A stretch of DNA of 64,000 nt from JAHDHW01 sp965277415 (GCA_965277415.1 CBDICS010000050.1:62001-126000); one strand, 5' to 3'. Shown: positions 17,613 through 27,584, counted from the stretch's first letter. The notes: a model not told the origin generated them from the letters alone. Translations and numbers: made by a program.

Positions 17613-18242
17613 TTAGATAACTTTAATGATTTTTTTCAATAGGCTAGATCGTTCATGTTCTATTGCTGTCAACTGTGCAATTAAGTCAGGGTCATTTCCA
17701 TAGCTATCCATAGCTTGTTTCAGTTCTTCTTTTGCAGCATTTAATTCTTCCAATTCTTCTGTCATTACCTTAAAAGCCGGTTGTTTGCATACGATATGCT
17801 CTATTTTACAAAATTGGGCAACCATTTTAAAAGCTTCTTCATCTTCTTCCCAATCGACATTTAAAAGGGAGGCAGCTACTTTTTCTTCTGAATAACTAAT
17901 GGCTACATATTCACCATTTTCATTAGCTAAATTATTGTTGAGCATAAATACTACAGAACTCACTGCAATAAAAACCGCTGCAATCGCTGCCCATCGCTTC
18001 AGTCTAAATACTTTAGTTTTAGGTCTTTTAGCTTGATCCTCGTTTAACTGGGTATCAATATTATCCCAAATAGAAGTAGGCGGCGTATATGTAGGGAGTT
18101 CTTTGACAGACTCTAATAAAGGAGCTTCTTTTCGAGCTCTTGTCAGTTCCAAGTCAATGGCCTCCCAAAGGTTTTCCTTAGGTTCGTACAAGGGCAATCT
18201 TTTAATCGCCTCTGTCAACATATATTTATTTGATTCTTTCAT
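17613..18242 (-). CDS. Predicted membrane anti-sigma factor
   Basis: 209 residues with a cytoplasmic N-terminal half, one membrane segment (about 88-106, WAAIAAVFIAVSSVVFML) and an external C-terminal half that is helical. It starts six bases after the ECF sigma gene stop. The two PTYTPP/LPLYEP-type segments (residues 15 and 48) look like a duplicated N-terminal element. No conserved zinc motif is visible, so the anti-sigma role rests on location and topology. Confidence 0.65.
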   Translation of the reverse strand: MKESNKYMLTEAIKRLPLYEPKENLWEAIDLELTRARKEAPLLESVKELPTYTPPTSIWDNIDTQLNEDQAKRPKTKVFRLKRWAAIAAVFIAVSSVVFMLNNNLANENGEYVAISYSEEKVAASLLNVDWEEDEEAFKMVAQFCKIEHIVCKQPAFKVMTEELEELNAAKEELKQAMDSYGNDPDLIAQLTAIEHERSSLLKKIIKVI

Positions 18243-18248
18243 GATTGA

Positions 18249-18788
18249 TCAATGGTCATAGGATTTTAAAATTGATCTCAATTTCTTTTTTGCATGAAAA
18301 AGTTGAGATTTTGACGTTCCTTCAGAGATTTCAAGCATCTGAGCAATTTCTTTATGTGGATAACCTTCAACTTCAACCATGACAAAAACGGTTCGATATC
18401 CATCTGGCAATTGATTGATGGCCTTTTCAAGATACTCTACATCTAGGTTAGTATTGTCCCAGTTAATAAACTCTTCTTTTTGGTGATAATCTTCGATTGG
18501 TTCGAAATATTTCTTCTTTTTCACTTTTTTTAAAGCCGTTCGAACAACAATCGTTTTGATCCATGCACCCAAAGTAGATTCTCTTCTAAACTTTTCAAGA
18601 TTTCTGAATACACTAAGGAAGGCATCTTGTAAAACCTCGTCTGCTTCTTCAAAGCTTCCAGTAATTCGATATGCAATAGTATACATAGCTTTTTTATACC
18701 GGTCATAGAGGCTTTTCTGCGCCATGCGTTCATTCGCAATACATGAATCTATTAGTTCAGCTTCTGTCATGCTTATTGTAAAAGACAT
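18249..18788 (-). CDS. RNA polymerase ECF sigma factor
   Basis: 179 residues with sigma region 2 (LYDRYKKAMYTIAYRITGSFEEADEVLQDAFLSVFRNLEKFR, about 26-68) and region 4 (LPDGYRTVFVMVEVEGYPHKEIAQMLEISEGTSKSQLFHAKKKLR, about 127-171). First gene of an operon with an anti-sigma factor and a DUF4097 protein. Probably responds to an envelope signal through the membrane anti-sigma partner. Confidence 0.9.
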   Translation of the reverse strand: MSFTISMTEAELIDSCIANERMAQKSLYDRYKKAMYTIAYRITGSFEEADEVLQDAFLSVFRNLEKFRRESTLGAWIKTIVVRTALKKVKKKKYFEPIEDYHQKEEFINWDNTNLDVEYLEKAINQLPDGYRTVFVMVEVEGYPHKEIAQMLEISEGTSKSQLFHAKKKLRSILKSYDH

Positions 18789-18899
18789 TAATTTCCAAGA
18801 TTTAATACAAAGTGTATATAAAATAAAGGAAAGGTTGTATGAGTATATATATTTTGTACGAAGTTGTTCAAAAAAGGAGTCTATCCTATTATTAGAAGT

Positions 18900-19649
18900 C
18901 TAAAAGAAAACCGTAAATAAAGCCAATATCAATCCTATAAGAATCATTATTATTTTTTTAAACGAAATATGATGATGTCCTTTGCTCTCTGTCTCAAATA
19001 AAATTGTTGTAGATATATGTAAAAAAGAGCCGACTACAATGGCGAGTAATATTTTTGTACTGCCCGGGTTTAAAATTCCACTATCAACCAGAACACCGGC
19101 ACTAAAAGCACCCAATGGCGACATCAATCCAAATATAATCAGTGCCCCAACGATAAATGATTTTTTGAATTTGGACAAGGTTAACAACATAATCAAGACA
19201 AAAGCAGCTGGAGCCTTATGAAGCAGGATACCATATAATAAGTGTTCATGATTATGATCATGACCAAGTACTTTGCCATGAAACTCCTCATAATTTTCTA
19301 AAGGCATCCCCTCTATAAAAGCATGAACACACAGTCCTATAAGAATTTGTATGGCAAACCTTGCCTTTGGCTCATGCATAGGATGAATATGTCCATGTTC
19401 TACGCCTCCTGAGAACAATTCTAGAATTATTTGAATAAAGAAACCTCCTAAAATCCAAAGGCCAATCGAATGATCTGCTTCATAATACACTCCGGGGAGT
19501 AAATGCATTACGGTAATTCCTAAAACATAGGCGCCAACAAACGACAAGATCATCTGAAGAACATTAGGATTATATTTTTTAGTAAAAAATGCTAATCCTC
19601 CACCGATAATTACAGAAAGAAATAATATGCTGTATTCCCAAATCTCCAT
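18900..19649 (-). CDS. ZIP-family divalent metal transporter
   Basis: 249 residues, about eight membrane segments. The ZIP metal path is visible: HAFIEGMPLENY (TM4, about 109) and ILLHKAPAAFVLI (TM5, about 141), plus His-rich loops (EHGHIHPMH, GHDHNHEH). It probably imports zinc or related metals through the inner membrane. The stop is directly followed, without a gap, by the PAP2 gene upstream on the same strand, so the two are probably translationally coupled. Confidence 0.85.
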   Translation of the reverse strand: MEIWEYSILFLSVIIGGGLAFFTKKYNPNVLQMILSFVGAYVLGITVMHLLPGVYYEADHSIGLWILGGFFIQIILELFSGGVEHGHIHPMHEPKARFAIQILIGLCVHAFIEGMPLENYEEFHGKVLGHDHNHEHLLYGILLHKAPAAFVLIMLLTLSKFKKSFIVGALIIFGLMSPLGAFSAGVLVDSGILNPGSTKILLAIVVGSFLHISTTILFETESKGHHHISFKKIIMILIGLILALFTVFF

Positions 19650-20231
19650 TTATAAAAATAATTGATTTTTTGAATTTTGTTCCATCCGAACAAGGTATAT
19701 TCTAGCTCCTATATAGCCGATTAACATGCCTAAACATGTCCCTGCAATAACATCTAATGGAAAATGAACACCTACGTATATTTGCCCAAAAGCGATACTT
19801 GAAGCCCAAAGAAACAAAGGTAATCTTAAAATTTTAAATCTCTTACAAAAAGTAAATAAGAGAAAAAATGCAAAGGCAAAATGATTAGTTGCATGAGAAG
19901 AAGTAAAACTATAGCCACTTCCACACCGAACCAATAAATGGGTACTATCTTTAATCTTGGGATTCTTGCAAGGACGAAGCCTTTTGATAGACTTTTTGAC
20001 AACTTTGCTACTTATCGTATCTGCTACGCCTACCGTAAGTGCCAAAGCTAAGATAAAATAGAAGCCTTGTAGTTTGAATTTCCAACACATAAAACCAATC
20101 AAAATAAGGTAAATTGGAATCCAGGTATATTTCGATCTCCACCAAGGCATTATTAGGTCGAAAAAACTATTTTGGAGATCCTGATTAATCCATTTAAAAA
20201 GTTCAAAATCCAAATATAGTATTGTTTCCAT
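19650..20231 (-). CDS. PAP2-family membrane phosphatase
   Basis: 193 residues, five to six membrane segments. The three phosphatase motifs are present: KKSIKRLRP (about 79), SFTSSHATN (about 108) and YVGVHFPLDVIAG (about 152) with the expected His and Arg residues. This family dephosphorylates lipid phosphates such as undecaprenyl pyrophosphate or phosphatidylglycerol phosphate. Directly abuts the ZIP gene, which is an unusual but plausible pair. Confidence 0.85.
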   Translation of the reverse strand: METILYLDFELFKWINQDLQNSFFDLIMPWWRSKYTWIPIYLILIGFMCWKFKLQGFYFILALALTVGVADTISSKVVKKSIKRLRPCKNPKIKDSTHLLVRCGSGYSFTSSHATNHFAFAFFLLFTFCKRFKILRLPLFLWASSIAFGQIYVGVHFPLDVIAGTCLGMLIGYIGARIYLVRMEQNSKNQLFL

Positions 20232-20479
20232 AAGTAGGCAGTCTATTAAAATAAAAGGATCTTTGAGTAATTTGGTGCTTATAGAGCTCTTAAAAAAATT
20301 AAATTTGCAACAAATATAACAATACGATAGTAAAACCTAATGTTTGTTAATTTCTATTCAATTCCTTGAATTTATAATAATTTACTGATCCATTTTTTTA
20401 CTTTTGTATTTAACTGATTTTAAATGGGAAAATGGCCATCTTTGGTTATTCTTCCAAAAACTATTCAAAATAAGATACC

Positions 20480-21874
20480 TTGGCATTAATAAAGTCTATT
20501 TCGGGAATTCGTGGAACGATTGGTGGCAAAGCTGGCCAAAATCTTAGTCCACAAGATATTGTAGAATGTACTGCTGCATTTGGACAATGGGTCAAAGAAA
20601 AGACCAAGCTCACTAAAATAGTAATTGGAAGAGATGCAAGAATATCAGGCGACATCGTTAGTGGCCTGGTTATCAACACCTTAAGAGCACAAGGTATAGA
20701 TATTGTCGATCTTGGATATTCTACTACACCAACTGTTGAAATCGCAGTTCCTCTAGAAAACGCTGGGGCTGGTATTATACTTACCGCTAGCCATAATCCT
20801 AAGCAATGGAATGCCTTAAAATTATTAAATAATAAAGGTGAATTTATATCGGCTGAAGATGGGAAAGAAGTACTGGATAAAATTGCGGCCGGAGATATAG
20901 AATATGCTGAAGTAGATAATTTAGGTTCTTATTCAAAAGACGATACGTATATTCAAAAACATATTGATCAGATACTGTCTCTAGATTTAGTTAAGCCTGA
21001 GGCTATTCGAGAAATGGCTCCAAAGGTGGTCGTAGATTGTATAAATTCAACTGGTGCCATATCTATGATTCCTTTATTGAATCAACTGGGATGTACCGTT
21101 ATTGCCCTGAATGAAGAAATGACAGGTCGATTTGCTCATAACCCAGAACCTTTACCGGGTAATTTATCCTCGCTTTCGGAAGCTGTTAAATCTCACAATG
21201 CTAAATTAGGCATCGCTGTTGACCCAGATGTTGATCGACTCGCTCTAGTTTGTGAAGATGGAGAAATGTTTGGCGAAGAATATACACTGGTAGCTGTTTC
21301 GGATTATATACTTCAACATACTCCAGGAGCATGTGTTTCGAACCTTTCTTCTTCCAGAGCATTAAGAGATGTTGCTGAAAAACATGGGGTAACTTATGAA
21401 GCATCTGCAGTTGGTGAGGTTAATGTCGTCACTACCATGAAAAGAATCAATGCTGTAATTGGTGGAGAAGGTAATGGTGGAATCATTTATCCAGCCTTAC
21501 ATTATGGTCGTGATGCATTAGTTGGAGTAGCCTTATTGCTATCTTATCTTGCAAAATTTGGTAAACCGCTTTCTTTTTTAAAAAGCACCTACCCTTCTTA
21601 TACTATATCTAAAAATAAAATCCAACTTTCACCAGAAATCGACCTTGATTTGGTCTTTTCTGAACTGCAAATAAAGTATAGTAATCAGCCATTAAATACC
21701 ATTGATGGTTTGAAGATCGAATTTGATAAGGATTGGGTTCATTTAAGAAAATCCAATACAGAACCGATCATTAGAATTTATGCAGAAAGTACTTCGGAAG
21801 TCACCGCAAATAATTTCGCTGATAAAATCAAGCAAGATATTAAAGAAATCTTGACAAAAGCTGTAGCGGATTAA
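20480..21874 (+). CDS. glmM: Phosphoglucosamine mutase / phosphohexomutase
   Basis: 464 residues from a TTG start at 20480 (MALIKSISGIRGTIGGK); no ATG fits upstream. Motifs: phosphoserine loop TASHNP (Ser104), Mg-binding DPDVDRLA (about 247), substrate loop GEGNGGII (about 330) and phosphate-binding RKSNTEPIIRIYAES (about 434). Converts glucosamine-6-P to glucosamine-1-P for cell wall and LPS precursors. Phosphomannomutase activity is possible because the two are hard to separate by sequence. Divergent from PAP2. Confidence 0.85.
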   Translation: MALIKSISGIRGTIGGKAGQNLSPQDIVECTAAFGQWVKEKTKLTKIVIGRDARISGDIVSGLVINTLRAQGIDIVDLGYSTTPTVEIAVPLENAGAGIILTASHNPKQWNALKLLNNKGEFISAEDGKEVLDKIAAGDIEYAEVDNLGSYSKDDTYIQKHIDQILSLDLVKPEAIREMAPKVVVDCINSTGAISMIPLLNQLGCTVIALNEEMTGRFAHNPEPLPGNLSSLSEAVKSHNAKLGIAVDPDVDRLALVCEDGEMFGEEYTLVAVSDYILQHTPGACVSNLSSSRALRDVAEKHGVTYEASAVGEVNVVTTMKRINAVIGGEGNGGIIYPALHYGRDALVGVALLLSYLAKFGKPLSFLKSTYPSYTISKNKIQLSPEIDLDLVFSELQIKYSNQPLNTIDGLKIEFDKDWVHLRKSNTEPIIRIYAESTSEVTANNFADKIKQDIKEILTKAVAD

Positions 21875-22289
21875 AACTTAAAATCTCTCCAGAATTTATT
21901 TGTCAGGCTATAAAATCACATCAGAACTTGATTTCACCTTTGGTATTCCCATTGTATTTGGAATGATTGGAGAATTTTCAACTCTCTAGAGTCTTAGGAC
22001 TACTTCAATTTAAGTTTATTTGAAATCATATAAACCCATTCTTTTTGCTTTTCAGTATCAAATATCAGGAACTACGATTCTTCTCACATGCTTGTATGTA
22101 AATTATCATAACTGTTTAAAAATCAAATTATTCAATACTTCATCTACTCCCATTAGTCCAGCAAATCTCAACATATAGTTCATTATATATGAAAGGAGCA
22201 CATTAGTCGAAAAATTAGAAAGAATTAATGCTTATGATATAATTTTGAGGCCCGTTTAGGGCATAAAATTATTCTTAAAATACAATCAA
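21875..22289. other. Intergenic region, nothing recognised
   Basis: 415 bases between same-strand genes. No ORF with codon character, repeat or clear hairpin seen. Confidence 0.4.
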
Positions 22290-24662
22290 ATGAGAACATT
22301 TATCTTCATTTTCATACTAGCCATAGCAAATAGTCTCTCCGCTACAACCTTGCCAGCCAAAGCGAACATTTCTGGTCGAATTGTAGATTCGATTGATGGA
22401 TTTGCACTAGAATTTGCTACAGTTTCAGCCTTTGATAGTGAGGAAGTCTTAGTTACTGGTGAAAGCACAGATAGTACCGGAAGATTTTCACTCCGTTTGC
22501 CTAAAGGTCAGTACAAGCTGAGGTTTGAATTTATTGGTTATTCGGTATTAGATACTACGATTTTGGTAAGTAAGGATTTAGATATTGGAGATATTAAATT
22601 GTCCTCAAATGCAATAGCGCTTGAAGGAGCGACAGTAACTGCCGAGCGTAGTCGACTTACGCTAAAACTTGACAAGCAAATCTTTGATATCGGCGCAGAC
22701 ATTATTTCTCAAGGTGGAACAGCCAATGAAGTTCTGGATAATGTACCGATGATCAATGTATCACCAGATGGTGTCGTTAGCTTACGAGGCAACTCTAGTG
22801 TTAAAGTACTTATTGATGGCAAGCCAAGTGCCTTGGCCGACAATAATGCGCTGCAAGGTATCCCAGCAGCCAATATTGCCAAAGTCGAAATTATGACTAG
22901 CCCTTCCGCACGTTATGAAGCTTCAGGTACAGCTGGGATCATCAATATTATTCTTAAAGATGATAGTGCAAAGAATTGGGGTGGCCAGGTAAGTACTTCT
23001 ATCGGTTTCCCTGCTGATTATCGACTCAATGGTAGTTTTACACGAAGCGAAAAGAAATGGACTTATTTTGGTAATGTGGGCCTGCGCTATTCTAATTATT
23101 TTAGTACGGGAGATGCGGAGCGGATCAGCCTGTTGCCGACTGGCACTCAAATATTGCGCGAAGATTTAAATCAGGATCGTAACGATAAAGCCGGACATGG
23201 ATTCGGAGGCATTGATTTTCGCCCGAATGACAAAACTACCTTTAGTGCTAGTTATTCTGTTTACCACCAAACGAATGATGATTTATCTGAGGTCAATTAT
23301 AATTACTTTGATGGTTCGGAGAATTTAGAGCGCGATTGGTTACAGAGTTATGATTATCTTGAACCAGAGACATATCATCAGATTGAAGCATCTTATTCGC
23401 AAGATTTTTCAAAAGAAGGCACTAAGCTTTTGATACTTTTCCAAAATGATTTTTGGAAGAATGACGAACAAGAATTAACTATCGTCAGCGAGCGTTTTCC
23501 ATCGACCATAGAAGCTTTAAGACTCCGAACCCGCAACATTGAAAGCAGTAATGACTACCTCTTGCAAAGTGACTATGAGCAAAGGTTAGGGAAGCATGGG
23601 AAATTGGAAATTGGCCTACGTGGCGAGAGTCGCATTATTTCTAGCGATTACCTTGCGGAGGAAAAACAAGACGATGAATTTCAGGTCTATCGAGATCTTG
23701 AAAACCTAGTCGATTATTATGAACAGATAGCAGCGGGATATGTCCAGTATGCATTTGAAAAAGATGCTTTAGGCATCCAAATTGGCTTGCGTAGTGAATA
23801 CACCAATGTAAGAGTAGAAGATACGAAATCAGATACAGAAGATATTGAAAAGTCCTATAATTGGGTTTTTCCTTCTGCAACTGTAAGTTATAAATTTTCA
23901 AAAAAATTGAATGCCAGCCTAGGATATAGCAAACGAATTCAACGTCCAAGATTTTCACAATTAAATCCCTTTGGAGGTATTGAAAACCCCAATGAATTAA
24001 GATTTGGAAATGCGGATTTAGATCCAAGTTTTAGAGATCACATCGAATTAAAAGTTCTTTACAATAGTGATCAGTTGACCATTTCCCCTTACCTAACGGC
24101 CCATTTCATTGACGGGTTTTACGATACTCAGGTTCTGCAAGATAGTAATGGTCTGGTTACCTATTTTCCTATAAACCTGGATCAAGAACGTATCTTGGAA
24201 GCTGGACTTATCCTTACTTACGAACCTTTTAAAGGATGGCAATTTAATGGTGAAACCCGAGTGGCAGAGTTTAGACAAAAAGGAATGTATGAAGGCGTTG
24301 ATTATGGCAATTCCTTTCAGACTTTTAGTGCTGAGTTGGGACTACGTGGGAAATTGCCAAAGGGTTTTCGTCTCCAGACTACGTTTTATTATTATGGAGG
24401 ACAACGATATTTGCAGTCTTTTCGGGATCCGTTCTATGGTATAAATGCCGGCTTGAGTCGAAACTTTTTAAGTGATCGATTACAAGTGACACTTAATGTA
24501 CGCAACCTATTCGCACTATCAGTATATAGAGGTGGTGCGACGCTTCCTACGTTTACGAATTCCTATGCACGACGGTGGCAAGGTCAGCGTATTAGATTGA
24601 CAGTTGCCTGGGACATAGGTGCTGATATTCGGGCGAGAAGGGCAAGAGGTAGGATAAGGTAA
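22290..24662 (+). CDS. TonB-dependent receptor-like outer membrane beta-barrel protein
   Basis: 790 residues: signal peptide (1-18), carboxypeptidase-like domain (26-115, SGRIVDSIDGFALEFATVS), plug domain (VTAERSRLTLKLDKQIFDIG, to about 245) and an outer membrane beta-barrel (type OMP_b-brl_3) ending in AWDIGADIRARRARGRIR. The plug carries NVSPDGVVSLRGNSSVKVLI. No canonical TonB box is obvious. Family members are often under ECF control or in peptide/metal uptake; substrate unknown. It is monocistronic, and GC seems slightly higher than in its neighbours. Confidence 0.85.
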   Translation: MRTFIFIFILAIANSLSATTLPAKANISGRIVDSIDGFALEFATVSAFDSEEVLVTGESTDSTGRFSLRLPKGQYKLRFEFIGYSVLDTTILVSKDLDIGDIKLSSNAIALEGATVTAERSRLTLKLDKQIFDIGADIISQGGTANEVLDNVPMINVSPDGVVSLRGNSSVKVLIDGKPSALADNNALQGIPAANIAKVEIMTSPSARYEASGTAGIINIILKDDSAKNWGGQVSTSIGFPADYRLNGSFTRSEKKWTYFGNVGLRYSNYFSTGDAERISLLPTGTQILREDLNQDRNDKAGHGFGGIDFRPNDKTTFSASYSVYHQTNDDLSEVNYNYFDGSENLERDWLQSYDYLEPETYHQIEASYSQDFSKEGTKLLILFQNDFWKNDEQELTIVSERFPSTIEALRLRTRNIESSNDYLLQSDYEQRLGKHGKLEIGLRGESRIISSDYLAEEKQDDEFQVYRDLENLVDYYEQIAAGYVQYAFEKDALGIQIGLRSEYTNVRVEDTKSDTEDIEKSYNWVFPSATVSYKFSKKLNASLGYSKRIQRPRFSQLNPFGGIENPNELRFGNADLDPSFRDHIELKVLYNSDQLTISPYLTAHFIDGFYDTQVLQDSNGLVTYFPINLDQERILEAGLILTYEPFKGWQFNGETRVAEFRQKGMYEGVDYGNSFQTFSAELGLRGKLPKGFRLQTTFYYYGGQRYLQSFRDPFYGINAGLSRNFLSDRLQVTLNVRNLFALSVYRGGATLPTFTNSYARRWQGQRIRLTVAWDIGADIRARRARGRIR

Positions 24663-24718
24663 ATGGGTAAAGTTTTATTTTATTATTAACTCTACAAACC
24701 TAAAATCATAATTTTATT

Positions 24719-24797
24719 TTTTGATGGTTGCCACCGATGGCCACGTGTCATCAGTTTTCCAAAACGGAGTCTTTTTTGAAAATCGCTGACATTTTGT
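24719..24797 (+). repeat. R5 repeat, intron-free copy
   Basis: Shares GGCCACGTGTC, GTTTTCCAAA, TTTTTGAAAATCGC and ATCGCTGACA with 54913-55020. In the second copy the matching sequence runs straight into a group II intron; here no intron follows. Confidence 0.5.
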
Positions 24798-24908
24798 TCT
24801 ACGTAGTATGGTCTTTCAGGTCAACGGAGCAGGATTAAGTGGCGAAGCGGTAGCCGTGGCACGTGACCGTTCGTGTGCAAGCAGAGCGACAGCGAATGCT
24901 TCCACATG

Positions 24909-25105
24909 AACCGCCAGTCCGTAAAAAAACTCCTCCCCCTGACTCAATCCCAGCATTTCTATCAGACTCTATTTTCTAATTTATTCCTGCAACATTTATT
25001 TCCTTTAAAATAATATGCGTTAAAAATAGCTCCTTGTAAATATTTACTCTTTCTATTCAACCCCCATTGCAGACTATAAATCTTTGGTGACCGATTTTAT
25101 TCAAT
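24909..25105 (-). repeat. R2 repeat, degenerate copy a
   Basis: Begins ACCGCCAGTCCGTAAAAA, then CAATCCCAGCATTTCTA, and runs to TTGGTGACCGATTT. Clear homology to the R2 copies at 40854-62375 but the conserved hairpin end is lost. Confidence 0.65.
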
Positions 25106-25305
25106 ATTTCGGTCAAATTTTTGTCTTGGAGGTAATTTTGGATCTTGTTTATTGGCTACCGTTTTTTAAGCACTCTACAACCTTTGATTAACAGATAGAG
25201 TGTTAAAATGAGATAAAAAAGTTGCCCCTTTGTCATATTTTAAGATTTTAGAGAACTAACCATTTAAGTACTGTAGAATAGAAAACAAAAAGAATTTCCG
25301 AATCA

Positions 25306-25803
25306 ATGAATGATAAGAAAGAAGAACAATTCTTAAAACTCTTAAATCAGAATCAAGATCGGATTCGAAAATTGTGTACAATGTATACGACGAATAAAGA
25401 AGATAGGAAGGATTTAGAACAAGAAGTGATCTTGAATATATGGAAATCATTTTCAAACTTTCGGGGAGAATCCAAAATTGAAACATGGGTATATCGAATC
25501 ATCTTAAATATTTGTTTTAAACATAATTTTGCTATTCCAAAGACTCGAAACACCATTTCGTTGGATAATTTAGATTTTGAACTATCAAATAGCGCTTCTA
25601 AAAATGAAGAGGATTATCAAGATTTGAAATATTGTATTCAGGGCTTAGAGTTCAGTGACAAAACGATCATTATCCTTTATTTAGAAGAATTACCTTATAA
25701 ATCTATTAGTGAAATAGTCGGTATTTCAGAAAACCATGTTGCTGTTAAGATCAAAAGAATAAAGATTAAATTGTTTAAATGCCTATCCAAAATTCAACTA
25801 TGA
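25306..25803 (+). CDS. RNA polymerase ECF sigma factor (second)
   Basis: 165 residues. Region 2 (MYTTNKEDRKDLEQEVILNIWKSFSNFRGESKIETWVYRIILN, about 26-70) and region 4 (IILYLEELPYKSISEIVGISENHVAVKIKRIKIKLFK, about 120-160). It ends inside the ATGATGA start of the next gene (overlap at 25800-25803), so both are translationally coupled. The partner has four membrane helices and is a candidate anti-sigma factor. Confidence 0.85.
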   Translation: MNDKKEEQFLKLLNQNQDRIRKLCTMYTTNKEDRKDLEQEVILNIWKSFSNFRGESKIETWVYRIILNICFKHNFAIPKTRNTISLDNLDFELSNSASKNEEDYQDLKYCIQGLEFSDKTIIILYLEELPYKSISEIVGISENHVAVKIKRIKIKLFKCLSKIQL

Positions 25804-26384
25804 TGAATGACAGTCAACTAAAAGAAGCTTGGAAAAAGCTAGCCTCTGATAAAGACAAATTAAATGTTCAATTACCAAATTTACGTACAAATATGGAACG
25901 AGAAATAAATAAATTTGAGAAAAGAATTCACAAAAGAGATCGTAGAGAGATTATAACAGCAATCTGTCTTCTTTTTTTCTCTATATCCTTGACAGTTATT
26001 AGTGATGGATACCAGAGAATTGGTTCAATTCTTCTTTGTGGGTATCTTATTTGGATTATATACTATTTGACCAAGGCTAAAATTCAGAAACCATCTTTTA
26101 GCATTTCCAAAAGCCTTAAAGAACAATTAATAGAATATCAATCATATGTTTTATTACAACAACGTTTAGTTAAAAATGTACTTTATTGGTACATTCTACC
26201 TTTAGTTCCAGGTATGTTATTTCTATCTATGAGTATGGAATCTAGAATCGGAATTGCTATATCATTATCAATCAACTTCTTTATTTTGATCTATGTATAT
26301 CGACTTAATCAAAGAGCTGCCAAAGAAAACTATGATGATTTACTAAGGGGATTGAATCAAACGATTCAAAACTTGGAAGCATAA
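25800..26384 (+). CDS. Membrane protein linked to ECF sigma factor, candidate anti-sigma
   Basis: Start chosen at 25800 (ATGATGAATG), overlapping the sigma stop; a start at 25779 is possible. About 194 residues with a charged N-terminal helix (1-55), then two pairs of membrane segments (about 58-100 and 125-172) and a helical C-terminus. This domain plan recurs downstream of ECF sigma genes in Bacteroidota. No anti-sigma motif is visible; the role is inferred from coupling. Confidence 0.65.
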   Translation: MMNDSQLKEAWKKLASDKDKLNVQLPNLRTNMEREINKFEKRIHKRDRREIITAICLLFFSISLTVISDGYQRIGSILLCGYLIWIIYYLTKAKIQKPSFSISKSLKEQLIEYQSYVLLQQRLVKNVLYWYILPLVPGMLFLSMSMESRIGIAISLSINFFILIYVYRLNQRAAKENYDDLLRGLNQTIQNLEA

Positions 26385-26444
26385 ACTATTCTAATCTATT
26401 TGGTATGTCTTAAATGTATTCTTCGTCTTTAGGGACAGCGCCTT

Positions 26445-26582
26445 TCATTTTTCAAGAATAGATCTTTCTCTCACTAAATTTAATTCTGGATCTAATTCAA
26501 CTTCACCTCGTTGCTTTTGACTCACTGCATTAGAATTCCACCAATCATAAGTGTCTTTTATGGATTCAGATAAAGGTCTAAT
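26445..26582 (-). pseudogene. C-terminal stump of an NAD-dependent epimerase (SDR) gene
   Basis: Reading the minus strand from about 26582 to a stop at 26445 gives DIRPLSESIKDTYDWWNSNA... RERSILEK. The segment LSESIKDTYDWW is typical of the C-terminus of extended-SDR epimerases. No upstream part exists: the frame runs straight into R2 sequence (26584), so the gene was cut at this junction. Confidence 0.55.
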
Positions 26583-26583
26583 A

Positions 26584-26670
26584 TCAGGTTGCATAGTGCC
26601 TAGTAAAATTTATTCTTTTCAATAGTAGACAATAAATCCTTGCCTTGAAAGCGACTTCGGATTTTATTTA
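26584..26670 (-). repeat. R2 repeat, degenerate copy b
   Basis: CAGGTTGCATAGTGCCTAGT then a drifted end GCGACTTCGGATTTTATTTA, corresponding to CAGGCTGCATTGCGCCTAGT and GCGACTTTGGACCTTAATTA in other copies. It ends at the start of a cassette-like unit. Confidence 0.6.
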
Positions 26671-27584
26671 TTAGTGGCTAGCTTTCTTATTCTTTGTAAT
26701 AATATTTATTTAACATTCCTTTTGTAATTTCTAACTTTGAACACATTTCTACCTTAGAGATTTTATTTGATTTCATTTCTAAAATTTGACTAATTAACTC
26801 TTTTTCTTTTGTTGCCAGTAAATGTTTGTCAAAATATTCACTGGCTTTAGAAATTATTCGACGATGTTCAAAGAAACCAAGATTCTCATTTGATAGTTCT
26901 AATTCTTCCATAATTTCATTAATGCATTTCTTCATTAAATTGTTATCGTACCGCTTCTTGAAGAATAATTCCTTTTCAGCTAGAGCTTTTCCTACTTTTT
27001 CTTTATCGTCTTCTGATAATCTGTTCCTTAAATATTCTCTATTTGAAATTTGCACTTCATCTAATTCATGAAATGTTTCATTCGAATCGTTTTCTTCTCT
27101 TGTTTCATATGCCTCTTCAATATCAAAAATGTCTTCCGACCATTTAGCAATTAAATTATATTCATAGACAACATTCTCATTTATCCAAAACAATGATAGG
27201 AATCGAATTTTTTTATTGAATTCCGTATAAGTTGATAAATTATTCTCATTACTGAAGATTTCGCTGAATGAAGAGAACCATTTGTCGAAATTGAATTCAG
27301 ATTTAAGTATAATAATTTTTTTATTGTATGATTTCCCAAGTCTAACAAATTCTTCTATGGTCATTTCTTGAACATCACATATTACTCTTATCGCTTCATC
27401 CGTATCTACATATCCGTAAATAGGCACTATGTCAACTTTAGACAAGATATTCAAGAGTTCTTCATATTTTTGATCTAAACTCATTTTATAATTTAGTTTG
27501 TGAACTACAACCATTTAGTATCTCTAAAACAATTGAACTGATTTTATAGCACTTATTTTAGATTCTCGTTTGCTCGCCACTGAC
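26671..27584. other. Cassette-like unit 1 with private inverted-repeat ends
   Basis: Bounded by R2 copies b and c. Left end TTAGTGGCTAGC (26671-26682) and right end GCTCGCCACTGA (27573-27584) are inverted matches at 10 of 12 positions. Contains one minus-strand gene. Confidence 0.55.
26687..27484 (-). CDS. Hypothetical protein with C-terminal helix-turn-helix-like segment
   Basis: Start placed at MSLDQKYEELLNILSK (27484); a longer reading from 27514 adds ten residues. About 265 residues, acidic. The last 35 residues (EMKSNKISKVEMCSKLEITKGMLNKYYYKE) resemble a short HTH. The middle is charged and helical (EDDKEKVGKALAEKELFFKKRYDN). No family recognised. It is the only gene of cassette-like unit 1. 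Confidence 0.6.
   Translation of the reverse strand: MSLDQKYEELLNILSKVDIVPIYGYVDTDEAIRVICDVQEMTIEEFVRLGKSYNKKIIILKSEFNFDKWFSSFSEIFSNENNLSTYTEFNKKIRFLSLFWINENVVYEYNLIAKWSEDIFDIEEAYETREENDSNETFHELDEVQISNREYLRNRLSEDDKEKVGKALAEKELFFKKRYDNNLMKKCINEIMEELELSNENLGFFEHRRIISKASEYFDKHLLATKEKELISQILEMKSNKISKVEMCSKLEITKGMLNKYYYKE

Larger units (their letters stand above)
24663..25305. other. Intergenic region holding R5 and R2 repeat copies
   Basis: 643 bases. Holds a degenerate R5 copy (24719-24797), a GC-richer stretch 24800-24905, a degenerate R2 copy (24909-25105) and the leader of the sigma gene at 25306. No gene recognised. Confidence 0.6.

Noticed and set aside
20399..20406. Bacteroidota -7 promoter element TACTTTTG upstream of glmM
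   Set aside because: The -33 element is not at the usual spacing, so it is not listed as a feature.
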